Below are positions 27,303 to 36,133 of a DNA stretch of 64,000 nucleotides, in pieces. A program made the position numbers and the translations under genes. This DNA comes from Notoacmeibacter sp. MSK16QG-6 (GTDB taxonomy: Bacteria > Pseudomonadota > Alphaproteobacteria > Rhizobiales > Rhizobiaceae). The stretch lies in contig NZ_JAMYXM010000001.1 of NCBI RefSeq assembly GCF_024158145.1, positions 806,001 to 870,000 of the forward strand, in the 5' to 3' direction. The notes under the pieces are model-generated. The model was given only the letters and a program-made list of their open reading frames with translations. It did not search any database and was not told the origin of the DNA. Every line of letters starts with the position of its first letter. Position 1 is the first letter of the stretch.

Positions 27303-28894
27303 AGGGACTCCAGAAAAGCGATGAGCGCCTCTCGCTCTGATTTTTCCATAGCTGCGTAAGCATCGCGGGCTGTCTGCGCTTCGCCACCGTGCCAGAGAAT
27401 TGCCTCTTCCAGGTTTCGGGCACGGCCATCGTGCAGAAAAAGCGTGTGTCCGGAGACGATTTCCGTCAGGCCGATGCCCCAGAGCGGCTGGGTACGCCAT
27501 TCCTGCCCGTTCGCACGGCCGACCTGCTGACCATCCGCCAGTCCCTCACCCATATCGTGCAGGAGAAAATCGGAATATGGCCAGATGAGCTGGAAGGCAT
27601 GTGCCTCGTTCGAGGCGTCGCGGCGCGTAACGAATTTCGGTGTGTGGCAACTTGCGCAACCTGCGCCGTAGAAAGCCTCTTTGCCCGCTAGAACTGCCTT
27701 GTCTGCGACGTCGCGCCGCTCCGGCACCGCCAGATTTTCCGAATAGAACGTGATCAGTTCGATAACGGGGTCGGGCGCCTCGGTCGGACCGAGACGCTTC
27801 TGCTCGCCGTTCGGCTGAGCGAGGCAATCCGCCTGGGCGTCCGTGCAATCGCCATAGGAACGCGGTACGGGCGGAGACGAGATACCGATGTCGCCCGCCA
27901 GCGCTTCGGACGACTGTTCATGTACGGTCGCATTCTGAGCCTTCCAGCCAAAACGGCCGGGCACCACATGGTCGGTCAAGCTTCCTCGTGCCCAGGCCAT
28001 ACGACCGGAAATACCGTCTCCATCAGCATCGTCCGGATCGGCATTGGCCGCCAGATCGGCCGGGTGGATCGCCTGAATAAGACCCATGCCAATCATGGGG
28101 TTGGCGATGCGAGGAGAAAGACTGATGTGTTCATCGAGAGGCCCGTACGCCAGATCACGGACGCTATAGTGCGGCTTGCGAAGCGACACGATCGTGCCGT
28201 CCCCCAGCGTGACCGGCATCTCCTCGTAACGAATATCGACCTGGCCCTCCGGTAAAAGACCGGGAACAGCCGCTGTCTGAAGCTGGCCGCCATAGGTGTC
28301 ATCGGGGATAGCCGGAGCGAGAAAGTTCTCCAGCGCCGCTCTCTCATCGTCCGTCACTGCCGGCTTGCCGAGGCGGATCAGCATGGAAACGGCGGGCTCA
28401 CCGGGGACTGGCGGCTGGCCACGGCCGTCCTTCAGATGACAGTTCTGGCACGCCCGCGCGTTGAATAGCGGACCGAGGCCATCCGACGCACTCGTGGATG
28501 AGGGTGACGCAACCCAAAGCTTGCGAAAAAGCGCGTTGCCAAGCTTAAAACGCTCTTCTTCAGCGAAGGTCAGATTGGCTGAGAAATGCGAGAAGGCATC
28601 GCGATTGACGATCTTCGCGGAAGTGGCAGCGCCCCCGCTCATCGCTTCGAAGGGCTCGGGCTTGTCGAAGGACTTCGCAGGCGTGGTGACGGACACCACC
28701 CGACGCCGATCCTTCTCGGATAGATCGTTGCGCTCGATGAGACTGCCAGTGACATTGGCATAAGGGGGAAACTGGCCGCCATCGGCAACCGGAACGGCGT
28801 CGTCCGCCGCTTGGGCGCTTCCGACTGCGCCAAGCATAGAGATGCAGAGCAGTGCTACGATTGGTCCGGAAGTCCGGCTTGCCCCGCACTTCAT
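27299..28894 (-). CDS. Di-heme oxidoreductase (DUF1111, iron-acquisition type)
   Basis: 531 aa from ATG 28894, chosen because GGAG lies 6 bases upstream; an ATG at 28897 would be too close. Signal peptide 'IVALLCISMLGAVGSAQA'. Two c-type heme sites are clear: CQNCH and CASCH. Other family marks are 'GLGPLFNARACQNCH' and 'WRTQPLWGIGL'. These periplasmic enzymes accompany imelysins, perhaps reducing or oxidising iron for uptake. First gene of a three-gene operon under a promoter at 28932-28991. Confidence 0.9.
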   Translation of the reverse strand: MKCGASRTSGPIVALLCISMLGAVGSAQAADDAVPVADGGQFPPYANVTGSLIERNDLSEKDRRRVVSVTTPAKSFDKPEPFEAMSGGAATSAKIVNRDAFSHFSANLTFAEEERFKLGNALFRKLWVASPSSTSASDGLGPLFNARACQNCHLKDGRGQPPVPGEPAVSMLIRLGKPAVTDDERAALENFLAPAIPDDTYGGQLQTAAVPGLLPEGQVDIRYEEMPVTLGDGTIVSLRKPHYSVRDLAYGPLDEHISLSPRIANPMIGMGLIQAIHPADLAANADPDDADGDGISGRMAWARGSLTDHVVPGRFGWKAQNATVHEQSSEALAGDIGISSPPVPRSYGDCTDAQADCLAQPNGEQKRLGPTEAPDPVIELITFYSENLAVPERRDVADKAVLAGKEAFYGAGCASCHTPKFVTRRDASNEAHAFQLIWPYSDFLLHDMGEGLADGQQVGRANGQEWRTQPLWGIGLTEIVSGHTLFLHDGRARNLEEAILWHGGEAQTARDAYAAMEKSEREALIAFLESL

Positions 28895-28931
28895 CATTTG
28901 CTCCGTTGAAATTCCACCCGCTTTCAAGGCG

Positions 28932-28991
28932 CTGATAGGCGTCGGACAGTGGATAAGTCAAAGACGCTATTTTGGAAATATTCCAGACTGG
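28932..28991 (-). promoter_or_regulatory. Promoter and candidate iron-responsive operator, unit A
   Basis: Minus-strand reading: CCAGTCTGG (28991-28983), an Irr-box-like pair TTTGGAA/TTCCAGA with ATA spacer (28971-28987, plus reading), then TTGACT (-35, 28961-28956), 18 bases, TATCAG (-10, 28937-28932). The start codon at 28894 is 38 bases further. Twenty-seven of 35 aligned positions match the block upstream of the gene starting at 25015. No Fur-box consensus was recognised. Confidence 0.6.
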
Positions 28992-29050
28992 CAAGATCAA
29001 GATAGGTTCGTCGGACCAGGGTATGGCAGCACTTTCCACAGCCGATCGAT

Positions 29051-29069
29051 AGAAATTTGCAAAATTTCT
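29051..29069. promoter_or_regulatory. Near-perfect AT-rich palindrome upstream of receiver gene
   Basis: AGAAATTT (29051-29058), spacer GCA, AAATTTCT (29062-29069): perfect inverted halves of 8 bp. It is 40 bases before the start of the receiver gene at 29109 and about 60 bases upstream of the iron promoter on the other strand. It is a good candidate for a dimeric repressor site; the regulator is unknown. Confidence 0.45.
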
Positions 29070-29108
29070 AATTTAGGGAGATTATTCCCACAATTCAGGG
29101 GAGACCGC

Positions 29109-29504
29109 TTGTCCGTGCGAATTCTTTATGTCGACGATGATTCCGATATCACCGAAATCGCGACCATGTCGCTTCGCCTGAACAGCGATCTCGAAGTCAG
29201 AAGCTGCGCCAATGGCGAAGACGCCCTTGCGACGGCGCGATGCTGGCAGCCCGACCTCGTTCTGCTCGATGTCATGATGCCGAAAATGGACGGTCCGACC
29301 GTTCTGAAGGCGTTGCAGCACGCGCCCGAGACTGCGGATATTCCCGTCGTTTTCATGACAGCCAGAACGCAGCCATTTGAAATCGAACGTTTCGAATCAT
29401 TGGGCGCTCGCGGCGTGATCGCCAAACCTTTCGACCCCATGACACTTGCAACACAGGTCATGGCCTACCTGAAAAACGCGCCAGCGCACTCTCCCACGTT
29501 GTGA
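29109..29504 (+). CDS. Single-domain response regulator (receiver only)
   Basis: 131 aa. Start TTG 29109 is chosen because AGGGGAG (29097-29103) sits 5 bases upstream; GTG 29115 is an alternative. It is a complete CheY-like receiver: acidic pair in 'LYVDDDSD', phospho-acceptor D54 in 'LVLLDVMMPKMDG', T in 'VFMTART' and K in 'VIAKPFDP'. There is no output domain. It is a paralogue of 36134-36517 and converges on the histidine kinase at 29547, its probable partner. Confidence 0.92.
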   Translation: MSVRILYVDDDSDITEIATMSLRLNSDLEVRSCANGEDALATARCWQPDLVLLDVMMPKMDGPTVLKALQHAPETADIPVVFMTARTQPFEIERFESLGARGVIAKPFDPMTLATQVMAYLKNAPAHSPTL

Positions 29505-29546
29505 GAATGACGAAAGCTCGGCCATTCATCAGGCAGTGGCCGCTTC

Positions 29547-32500
29547 CTAGGCGGAGCGCTGCTCCATCATCATAGCGTCGTCTTCCACGGCCCCCGCGAT
29601 TGGAAGGTCGACCCAGAAGGTCGAGCCGCATCCGACTTCGCTCTCGAACCCGATACTGCCGCCCATCTCCTCGACCATCATTTTTGCCAGATGCAAGCCG
29701 AGGCCGGTGCCGCTCGTCTTTCTGGTCGCCGAAGAGTCGGCCTGGGCGAAACGAGAAAAAATACGCGGCCGGAACTGGTGTTGGATGCCCGGACCATTGT
29801 CCGTCACGCATACTCGTATCTTATCTCCGTGACGCTTGCCGGCCACCTGAACCGTCCCACCCTCTGGCGAGAACTTGGCCGCATTGGACAGAAGATTGGC
29901 AAGGATCTGATGAAAGCGGTGCCGGTCGACGGCGATCTCGACCTCCGGCAGGTCATCGTCCAGTTTCTGATCGACCCCGGCCTGATCGGCGTATCCCTGA
30001 TTTGCGTCGATTGCATCGACGATCAACCGGCGCAGGTTTTCGGGCTGGATGTCGAATGACATGTTACCGGTCGACATCTTCTCCAGATCGAGAATGTCGT
30101 TGACGAGCAGAACGAGGCGTTCGGAATTGGCGTGCGCGATCGTCAACAGGCGCTGCAAACCCTCCGAAAGGTCGTCGCTCATCGTGCCGATGATCAGGCC
30201 GAGCGATCCGCGGATCGATGTCAGAGGCGTGCGCAACTCGTGGCTAACGCTCGCCACGAACTCCGATTTCATACGCTCCGTTTCCTTCTGCTCCGATATA
30301 TCCTGATAGATCGTTATGAGATGATCCGAGCCGTCATGGTCATGGCCCAGCGATACACTGATCAGCATCCAGAGAGCCCGGCCGTCCTTGTGTAGAACCC
30401 GCATCTCGCGCTGATAGGATTTCAATTCCCCGCGCAGAACCTGTTCAAGCTTTCCGTCCTTGCTGACTTCCAAATCGTCCATGTGAAACAATTCGGAGAT
30501 GTCGATGGCCATCAACTCGGTTTCCGAATAGCCCAGTAGATTGCAGAGCGCCGCATTGACCTTGATCCATTGGCGCCTGGGCGTCATCAGCGCCATCCCC
30601 ACCGGCGCGTCCTCGATTGCGTTACGGAATTTCTTCTCACTAGCGAGAAGAGCAGCGGTCGCATCCTTCAGTTCGGTGATGTTGGTCTGAGTGCCGACCA
30701 TTCGAATAGCCGAGCCATTGGCATTCCGTGCAGCGATAACGGCATCCGAGCGCATCCATATCCAGCTACCGTCAACGCAACGGATACGATACTCGGCGAT
30801 GGAGCGGGGGGTCTTGCCGAGGATACAGGCCCTGTCCGCTTCCAGAACCGCCGGCAGGTCGTCCGGATGAATCCGTTCGATCCACTCTTTCTGGGAATCG
30901 ATGGCGGCATCTGGCGCGAAGCCGAGCATCGTCTTCCACGTCTCCGAAACCTTGGACGTCTTCGCCTTCAGGTCGATATCGAAGACGCCTAGATCGGCGC
31001 CCTCAAGAGCCAGCTTCCAGCGTTCCTCCGTCTGTTCCAAGGCCCGCTTGGCCCGGACTTCACCGGTTATATCGCGGATGATAGCGGTATAACGCTGTTC
31101 ATCGTTTTCACCCGTCCATCCATTCAGCTGAATGGCCAGGTGAAGCGCCTCGCCCATGAGTGTGCGGGCTGTGACTTTTCGTTCCGACGTGGTCTCCGTA
31201 TCGGCCAAAAGATCAAGCTGACGAAGGTGTTGAACAAGCCACTCGTCGGACTTCTCCCCCTCATCAAGCCCGAACAACCTGCTGGCTGCCCGATTGTATT
31301 GTAGAACTTCGCCACCACCGTTGAGCACCACGATGGCGACGACGGCGGTCTGAACAATGGACTGGTTCTGCTGTTCCACAGCGACGATTTCGCGTGTCTT
31401 GCGCTCCACCGTCTGCCGGATCGATTCCTGTCGGCGGTCCAGCGCCAGCAGGAAGAGGCTGAGAAGGAAAGTGGCGAGAAGACCACCCAGCAGCACCAAA
31501 AGCCCCTCGCGACTAACGACCGTTGCATCGAAAGCGGGCGTACTCTCCCAGACCAGCGTCCAGCCTCGCCCCATGACGGAAAGGGTTTCCGCCACGCGGA
31601 AGCCCCCTGATTTCGCCAGAGGTTTTTCGTTACTGGAGACAATCAGACTTTCCGCGTCGGTTGTCGGCCCTTCATATATGGCGACATTCAATCGCGCGCC
31701 CTGGCTCTGCGTCAGCCCGCTCAGAAGAGCGCTGCCGGTCACATGCGCGTATGTCCAGCCTATGAAGGTCTGCCGTCTGCGAAGCTCGTTCTGTGGCCGC
31801 TTTTCGCCATCATATATCGGACGAAAAATCAGGAAGCCGAGATCCTTTGTTTCTTCGCTGAGACGCCGGGTGATCGTCGCCATGCCGGTATCACGCGCAT
31901 GAAGGGCGGCGTCATATTTCCCGGCTTTTATCTCCTCGGTTGGCGGCGCCGCAGCTACTGACTGGTCCGAGGGTGAAAAATACTCGATGGTCTCGACCGT
32001 CTCATCATCAAATAGACCCGACAGGCGAGCGAATGCACCTTCTAAATCCGCCAGAGACGCGGCAGTGCCCTCATCGGAATTTATGATCAGCGCGCCGATA
32101 TCGTAGGTTTCCGACAGCACGTCTCCAAACGTGATTTCATCGACGAATCTCGCCCATTCCTGAGGATCGACATTGTTTGACCCCCTGAAGAAGCCAGCGG
32201 CGGCGTCCAGGCTTTCCTTGTAGGAGTTGAGACGCTGCAGAAGCGCAAATTCGTGGTCATGCGCCAAGGTTTCAAAGGCGTTCTGGTTACGCTGATCGGC
32301 GATACGTCCCGTCACGCCAGACGCCAGGAAGGTCAGGCAAAGCGATAAGGCCAAAACGGCAAACGACATGCGGGTGAAGCTCGTCACCGGCTTTTCCGCG
32401 CATGTCAGCGTCCAGGGACGCCATGGTCCCAGTAGGCCGATAGGAAGGAAAATGATGACGCCCAGGACTTGTCCCAGCCACCATGTCGGCCAGCTCACAG

Positions 32501-32993
32501 GCACCTCGGACAGGGCGACACCATCCCGTATCATCACCACCGCAAAACCTATGGTCGGCGCGATAAGGCAGATAAGCGGCCCGCAGAGAAGCAGGAGAAG
32601 GCCGAAGTCACGGGCTTTCTCGAACTGGATCGGCCGACCGAACATTCGTCTGGCGATCCATGCCGCGCCAACTGCCTGAATGGTGGGTCCAATCGAAAAG
32701 GGTAATGCTCTTCCAACCGTATGCCAGGATATCGGCATACCGGACGACACGAGAATACCTGTGGAGAGGATGATGGAACCGAGTAGAACACCGGGCCAGA
32801 GCCGCATGCCCCATAAGATCAGAACGGCGATCGCCAATCCGGCCTGAGGCCAAATGGCAACGTCGTAATCGGCCGGCTTGGTCAATGCCGGTCCAATCAT
32901 GCCCATGGCCCAATAGGCCAAGGCAATCGCCGACAGCTTCAGCAGATAGGCCGGAATTCGGTCAATCATCGTCATGAAAGTTGGCATGATCAT
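29547..32993 (-). CDS. MASE1-CHASE-PAS histidine kinase
   Basis: 1148 aa from ATG 32993 (AGGA 5 bases upstream). Order: MASE1-like membrane region (about 10-240, 'AIWPQAGLAIAVLILWGM'), CHASE-type periplasmic sensor (about 255-500, 'LNSYKESLDAAAGFFRGSNNVDPQEW'), a further membrane segment near 515, three PAS domains (about 560-880), HisKA with 'FVASVSHELRTPLTS' (His near 918) and HATPase with 'NLLSNAAKFSPEGG' and 'GTGLGLHLAKMM'. No receiver. Third gene of an operon after the GGDEF regulator and Hpt genes, 67 bases from hpt. The ligand is unknown. Confidence 0.92.
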   Translation of the reverse strand: MIMPTFMTMIDRIPAYLLKLSAIALAYWAMGMIGPALTKPADYDVAIWPQAGLAIAVLILWGMRLWPGVLLGSIILSTGILVSSGMPISWHTVGRALPFSIGPTIQAVGAAWIARRMFGRPIQFEKARDFGLLLLLCGPLICLIAPTIGFAVVMIRDGVALSEVPVSWPTWWLGQVLGVIIFLPIGLLGPWRPWTLTCAEKPVTSFTRMSFAVLALSLCLTFLASGVTGRIADQRNQNAFETLAHDHEFALLQRLNSYKESLDAAAGFFRGSNNVDPQEWARFVDEITFGDVLSETYDIGALIINSDEGTAASLADLEGAFARLSGLFDDETVETIEYFSPSDQSVAAAPPTEEIKAGKYDAALHARDTGMATITRRLSEETKDLGFLIFRPIYDGEKRPQNELRRRQTFIGWTYAHVTGSALLSGLTQSQGARLNVAIYEGPTTDAESLIVSSNEKPLAKSGGFRVAETLSVMGRGWTLVWESTPAFDATVVSREGLLVLLGGLLATFLLSLFLLALDRRQESIRQTVERKTREIVAVEQQNQSIVQTAVVAIVVLNGGGEVLQYNRAASRLFGLDEGEKSDEWLVQHLRQLDLLADTETTSERKVTARTLMGEALHLAIQLNGWTGENDEQRYTAIIRDITGEVRAKRALEQTEERWKLALEGADLGVFDIDLKAKTSKVSETWKTMLGFAPDAAIDSQKEWIERIHPDDLPAVLEADRACILGKTPRSIAEYRIRCVDGSWIWMRSDAVIAARNANGSAIRMVGTQTNITELKDATAALLASEKKFRNAIEDAPVGMALMTPRRQWIKVNAALCNLLGYSETELMAIDISELFHMDDLEVSKDGKLEQVLRGELKSYQREMRVLHKDGRALWMLISVSLGHDHDGSDHLITIYQDISEQKETERMKSEFVASVSHELRTPLTSIRGSLGLIIGTMSDDLSEGLQRLLTIAHANSERLVLLVNDILDLEKMSTGNMSFDIQPENLRRLIVDAIDANQGYADQAGVDQKLDDDLPEVEIAVDRHRFHQILANLLSNAAKFSPEGGTVQVAGKRHGDKIRVCVTDNGPGIQHQFRPRIFSRFAQADSSATRKTSGTGLGLHLAKMMVEEMGGSIGFESEVGCGSTFWVDLPIAGAVEDDAMMMEQRSA

Positions 32994-33060
32994 ACGATCC
33001 TTTGCCGATACTCTCCCCGCCCGGCGCTGCATTCCGATACTTGGTTGGTAGTCAACCGGC

Positions 33061-33432
33061 TCAACCGCTCACGCTTTTCCTGGACGGCTCCAGCAATTTC
33101 GCGAAATGGCCATCTGCCTTCGCTGCCTCGGCTTCGACAGATCGCAACAACTCATGCAGATCGCTTCCTTCACGACAGGCCTGCTCCAGCGCGAGGGAGC
33201 GCTCCGAAAGGCGTGAGCAACCGAGAATGCCGGCTCGTGATGCGAGTTTGTGAGCGCGCGATTCAATCTCATCGACTGCCGAGACATCGCTTTGCGCCAG
33301 TTCGACGGACAATTGACGGAGATTGTCGACGAACACCTCAATTCGCTGCAGATCGAAGATCGTAAGCAATTCGTCCAGTGCCGCCCGATTGAATTCCTCT
33401 CCGCTCATCTGTGCCGCTCCGTCCTGCTCCAT
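33061..33432 (-). CDS. Stand-alone Hpt phosphotransfer protein
   Basis: 123 aa if ATG 33432 is used; ATG 33408 has the better ribosome site (GGAG, 8 bases) and would give 115 aa. All helical. The Hpt signature 'SRAHKLASRAGILG' has the phospho-accepting His at 61 (from 33432). It begins 2 bases after the GGDEF-regulator stop and precedes the kinase gene. Such proteins pass phosphate between a receiver and a second receiver, so it fits a split phosphorelay with the receivers nearby. Confidence 0.88.
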   Translation of the reverse strand: MEQDGAAQMSGEEFNRAALDELLTIFDLQRIEVFVDNLRQLSVELAQSDVSAVDEIESRAHKLASRAGILGCSRLSERSLALEQACREGSDLHELLRSVEAEAAKADGHFAKLLEPSRKSVSG

Positions 33433-33434
33433 TC

Positions 33435-34721
33435 TCAAGCCGTCGCTTTTAAATGGGCCGTGCTCCAATCCGTCGCGTCGGTTACCGTTCGCCCACGGCC
33501 ACGCGCCTTCGCCTGGTAGAGAGCAGAATCGGCGAGCCTGACGAGATCGGCAGCCGCCATTCCGGCGCCGAAATCGCTGATGCCGGCACTGAAGGACACG
33601 CTGAACGCGCCCTGCTCAACGTCGAATTCGGTCTCTTCAAAAGTTTCACGCAGGCGGTCGATGACCTGAGCGGCCGCTTCGGCGTCAGTATCGAGCAGGA
33701 TCACGCCAAATTCTTCACCGCCCAGCCGCCCGATCAGATCGGTCTTGCGAAGCGAGGTCGAAAGCAATGTCGCCAGAGACCGAATGACACGGTCGCCGAC
33801 CTGATGCCCATAAGTGTCGTTGACAGACTTGAAATGATCCAGATCGATCAGTGCGACGCTGACCTTGGCCTTGGTGCGATGGCTCCGTTCAATCTCGTTC
33901 TCCAGCTGCGCGTGGAACCGTCCGTGGTTCAGAAGTCCCGTCAGGCTATCGCGTTCGATCAGACTTTTGAGAGCGCCGGCCCTTTGGAGCCGCATCTCGA
34001 CGACTTCGCACAACCGGCTCGGGCTTACGGGTTTTAAAATGAAATCGTCGCCGCCCAGCCGGCGTGCCTGCAACTGGCGATTGGGGTCGCGTTCGCCGGA
34101 AAGAAAAATGATCGGCAGAGAGAGATTTTCCTGATCCTGCCGAATGATACGCGCAAACTCGATACCATCGACATCGGGCATCTGCAGGTCGAGCAGGACC
34201 GCGTCGACGGAATCGGCCTGGAGGAAGGAGAACGCCTGCTGCGCGCTTTCGACAACCGTTACGGTCATATCGGCCTGACGCAAAGCCTGAGCACTCACTT
34301 CCTGGGTCATGAAATCATCGTCCACGATGAGCACGTGAGACTGACGCGCATGTTGCAGCGTCGAGAAATGGCGGACCCAACTTGTCAGTTCGTCACTGGA
34401 GAGTGGAGCGTGAACGATCCCGGCCACGCCTTGCCTCGCGGCCTGGAGCCGAGCCCCGAATGCGTTGTCATCGGTGATCTTGATCGTCGGCAGATGACGC
34501 GCCGTCTCCTGCCATCTCGCCATTGCGTGTTTTACGCCGTCATTGACGATGGCAAGATGCGGCTGAAAGGCGTCGTCTTCGAATGGGAGATCGGAAAAAC
34601 CGTCGATGGGCGTGAAGCGCAGTTCACCGACGACGGCACTAATCTGCGAGAGCGATGCACCCTCGTCGAAGATGACGATCGATCCCCGGTTTTTAGCGTC
34701 GGTGATATTGGCGTTATGCAT
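33435..34721 (-). CDS. Receiver-GGDEF diguanylate cyclase (PleD-like)
   Basis: 428 aa from ATG 34721 (GGAGGG just upstream). Residues about 14-120 resemble a receiver lacking a proper phospho-site ('LAIVNDGVKH'); the second receiver (about 128-240) is complete, with D178 in 'AVLLDLQMPDVDG'. The GGDEF domain has an intact GGEEF (334-338), and an inhibitory-site RKTD (325-328) 5 residues before it. It should make c-di-GMP when phosphorylated, with product feedback. First gene of dgc-hpt-kinase. Confidence 0.92.
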   Translation of the reverse strand: MHNANITDAKNRGSIVIFDEGASLSQISAVVGELRFTPIDGFSDLPFEDDAFQPHLAIVNDGVKHAMARWQETARHLPTIKITDDNAFGARLQAARQGVAGIVHAPLSSDELTSWVRHFSTLQHARQSHVLIVDDDFMTQEVSAQALRQADMTVTVVESAQQAFSFLQADSVDAVLLDLQMPDVDGIEFARIIRQDQENLSLPIIFLSGERDPNRQLQARRLGGDDFILKPVSPSRLCEVVEMRLQRAGALKSLIERDSLTGLLNHGRFHAQLENEIERSHRTKAKVSVALIDLDHFKSVNDTYGHQVGDRVIRSLATLLSTSLRKTDLIGRLGGEEFGVILLDTDAEAAAQVIDRLRETFEETEFDVEQGAFSVSFSAGISDFGAGMAAADLVRLADSALYQAKARGRGRTVTDATDWSTAHLKATA

Positions 34722-34900
34722 GATCCCTCCACAGCCGCATCCTGCCAGAAGACAGTGCCGGAACCTCAACGCCATCTTTCCTTTATTGGCTGTAGAAAGT
34801 CTTAACGCCACCTATTCAGGGAACCTCAAGCAACGGACCGTTAGCATTTTGAAAGCGAAATTCATTGAGAATACGGACTGCCACTCCCGGAGGAACAAAC

Positions 34901-36091
34901 GTGACCATCTCCCCAGACGGCCCAATCATTCTGATCGTGGACGACGATCCGGACTTTCGGGAGATTCTCCGGGGCGTTCTTCAAAAGAATAATTTCCAGA
35001 CTCTCGAAGCCAAAAGCGCACAAGATCTTTCCAGCTTCGTCGACAGCAGCGAATTCGACTGTGTTCTGCTCGACTACCGTCTGGAAGGCGAGACGGCCTT
35101 TCATGTCATGGATGTCCTCGCCAAATCCTCCAATGCGGACGCTCCGGTCATCATGATGACCGGCTCGACCGAGCAGAGTGTCGCCATCAAGGCTTTCCGC
35201 TTCGGTGTGGCCGATTTTCTTCCGAAGACGACACTCGGATTTCGCGATCTCGGCAATGTGATTCAAAAGGCCATCGAAAATAAGCGCCAAAGCGTTGCAG
35301 AGCGCACCGAGTTGAAACGTCTTCGCGAAGAGCGCGTCATCGATATCGTCACCGGCACATTCAGCCGGACCGAGTTCGAGCGCCGCGTGGAGTCACATGT
35401 CGAGGCCGGCCCGTCGCGGCATGATCCTGTCATCGTGCTTTCGCTCGACGCCTATTACCGCGAGACGCTCAGCCGTTTTGGGCAGAAGAATGCCGATGCG
35501 CTGCTTCGCGAGGCGATAACGCGTCTGCGCGCCCACACCGATTCCGAAGATATATGGGGCCGGACGGGCGACGGAACCTTCGCCTGTCTGTCGCCCTCGA
35601 TCAAAGACAGGGCGAGCTTGCAGAACAAGCTCGAAACGCTCCAGAAAGCCGCATCCTTCATTTTCCGTGTCGGTGCGGCAGCCCTTTCCGTAGAGCCTGA
35701 ACTACACACACTTATTGCATCGGACGGGGCCGGTGCTCTCATTGAAAAGCTGGCCGATCTGTCATCGCCATCCGGTGAACAGACGGCCACCCAGCCCGCC
35801 TTTACAAACTTCGCCAGCGCGGACGATGGTACGAACGATCCCACCGGCGAACAGGTGGAGAGGCGGCGCGTGCGCCGTACACGTGTTCTGAAAGCCGCCA
35901 AGATCATCGTCGGTCCATCGACAATCGACTGCGCGGTGCGGGATATGTCAGAACTCGGCCTTCGGCTGAGGCTCGAGCAGTACACGCCGCTTCCCTCCCG
36001 GTTTGCCGTGCGGCTTTCCGATACGGGTGAAGTTCGGGACGTTGGGCTGCGCTGGCAGCGCGACCGTGAATGCGGGGTAGAGTTTGTCTAA
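34901..36091 (+). CDS. Receiver, degenerate GGDEF and PilZ protein
   Basis: 396 aa from GTG 34901, with GGAGG at 34889-34893, 7 bases upstream. Receiver 1-120 with D58 in 'CVLLDYRLEGETA' and K in 'FLPKTT'. A GGDEF-like fold (about 140-270) has GRTGDGTF (220-227) where GG(D/E)EF would be, so cyclase activity is unlikely. The C-terminal PilZ domain (about 319-396) keeps the arginine-rich start and D-x-S-x-x-G (DMSELG, 348-353), so c-di-GMP binding is plausible. Divergent from the diguanylate cyclase operon across 179 bases. Confidence 0.88.
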   Translation: MTISPDGPIILIVDDDPDFREILRGVLQKNNFQTLEAKSAQDLSSFVDSSEFDCVLLDYRLEGETAFHVMDVLAKSSNADAPVIMMTGSTEQSVAIKAFRFGVADFLPKTTLGFRDLGNVIQKAIENKRQSVAERTELKRLREERVIDIVTGTFSRTEFERRVESHVEAGPSRHDPVIVLSLDAYYRETLSRFGQKNADALLREAITRLRAHTDSEDIWGRTGDGTFACLSPSIKDRASLQNKLETLQKAASFIFRVGAAALSVEPELHTLIASDGAGALIEKLADLSSPSGEQTATQPAFTNFASADDGTNDPTGEQVERRRVRRTRVLKAAKIIVGPSTIDCAVRDMSELGLRLRLEQYTPLPSRFAVRLSDTGEVRDVGLRWQRDRECGVEFV

Positions 36092-36133
36092 GCCTGGTCG
36101 ACCGCGGCGCTGGCGATAAGTTGATTCTGTCGG

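Noticed and set aside
34820-34842. GGAAC followed by CGTT, resembling an EcfG promoter, upstream of the receiver-PilZ gene
   Set aside because: Spacer is 14 bases rather than the usual 16-17; not enough to claim a general-stress promoter.
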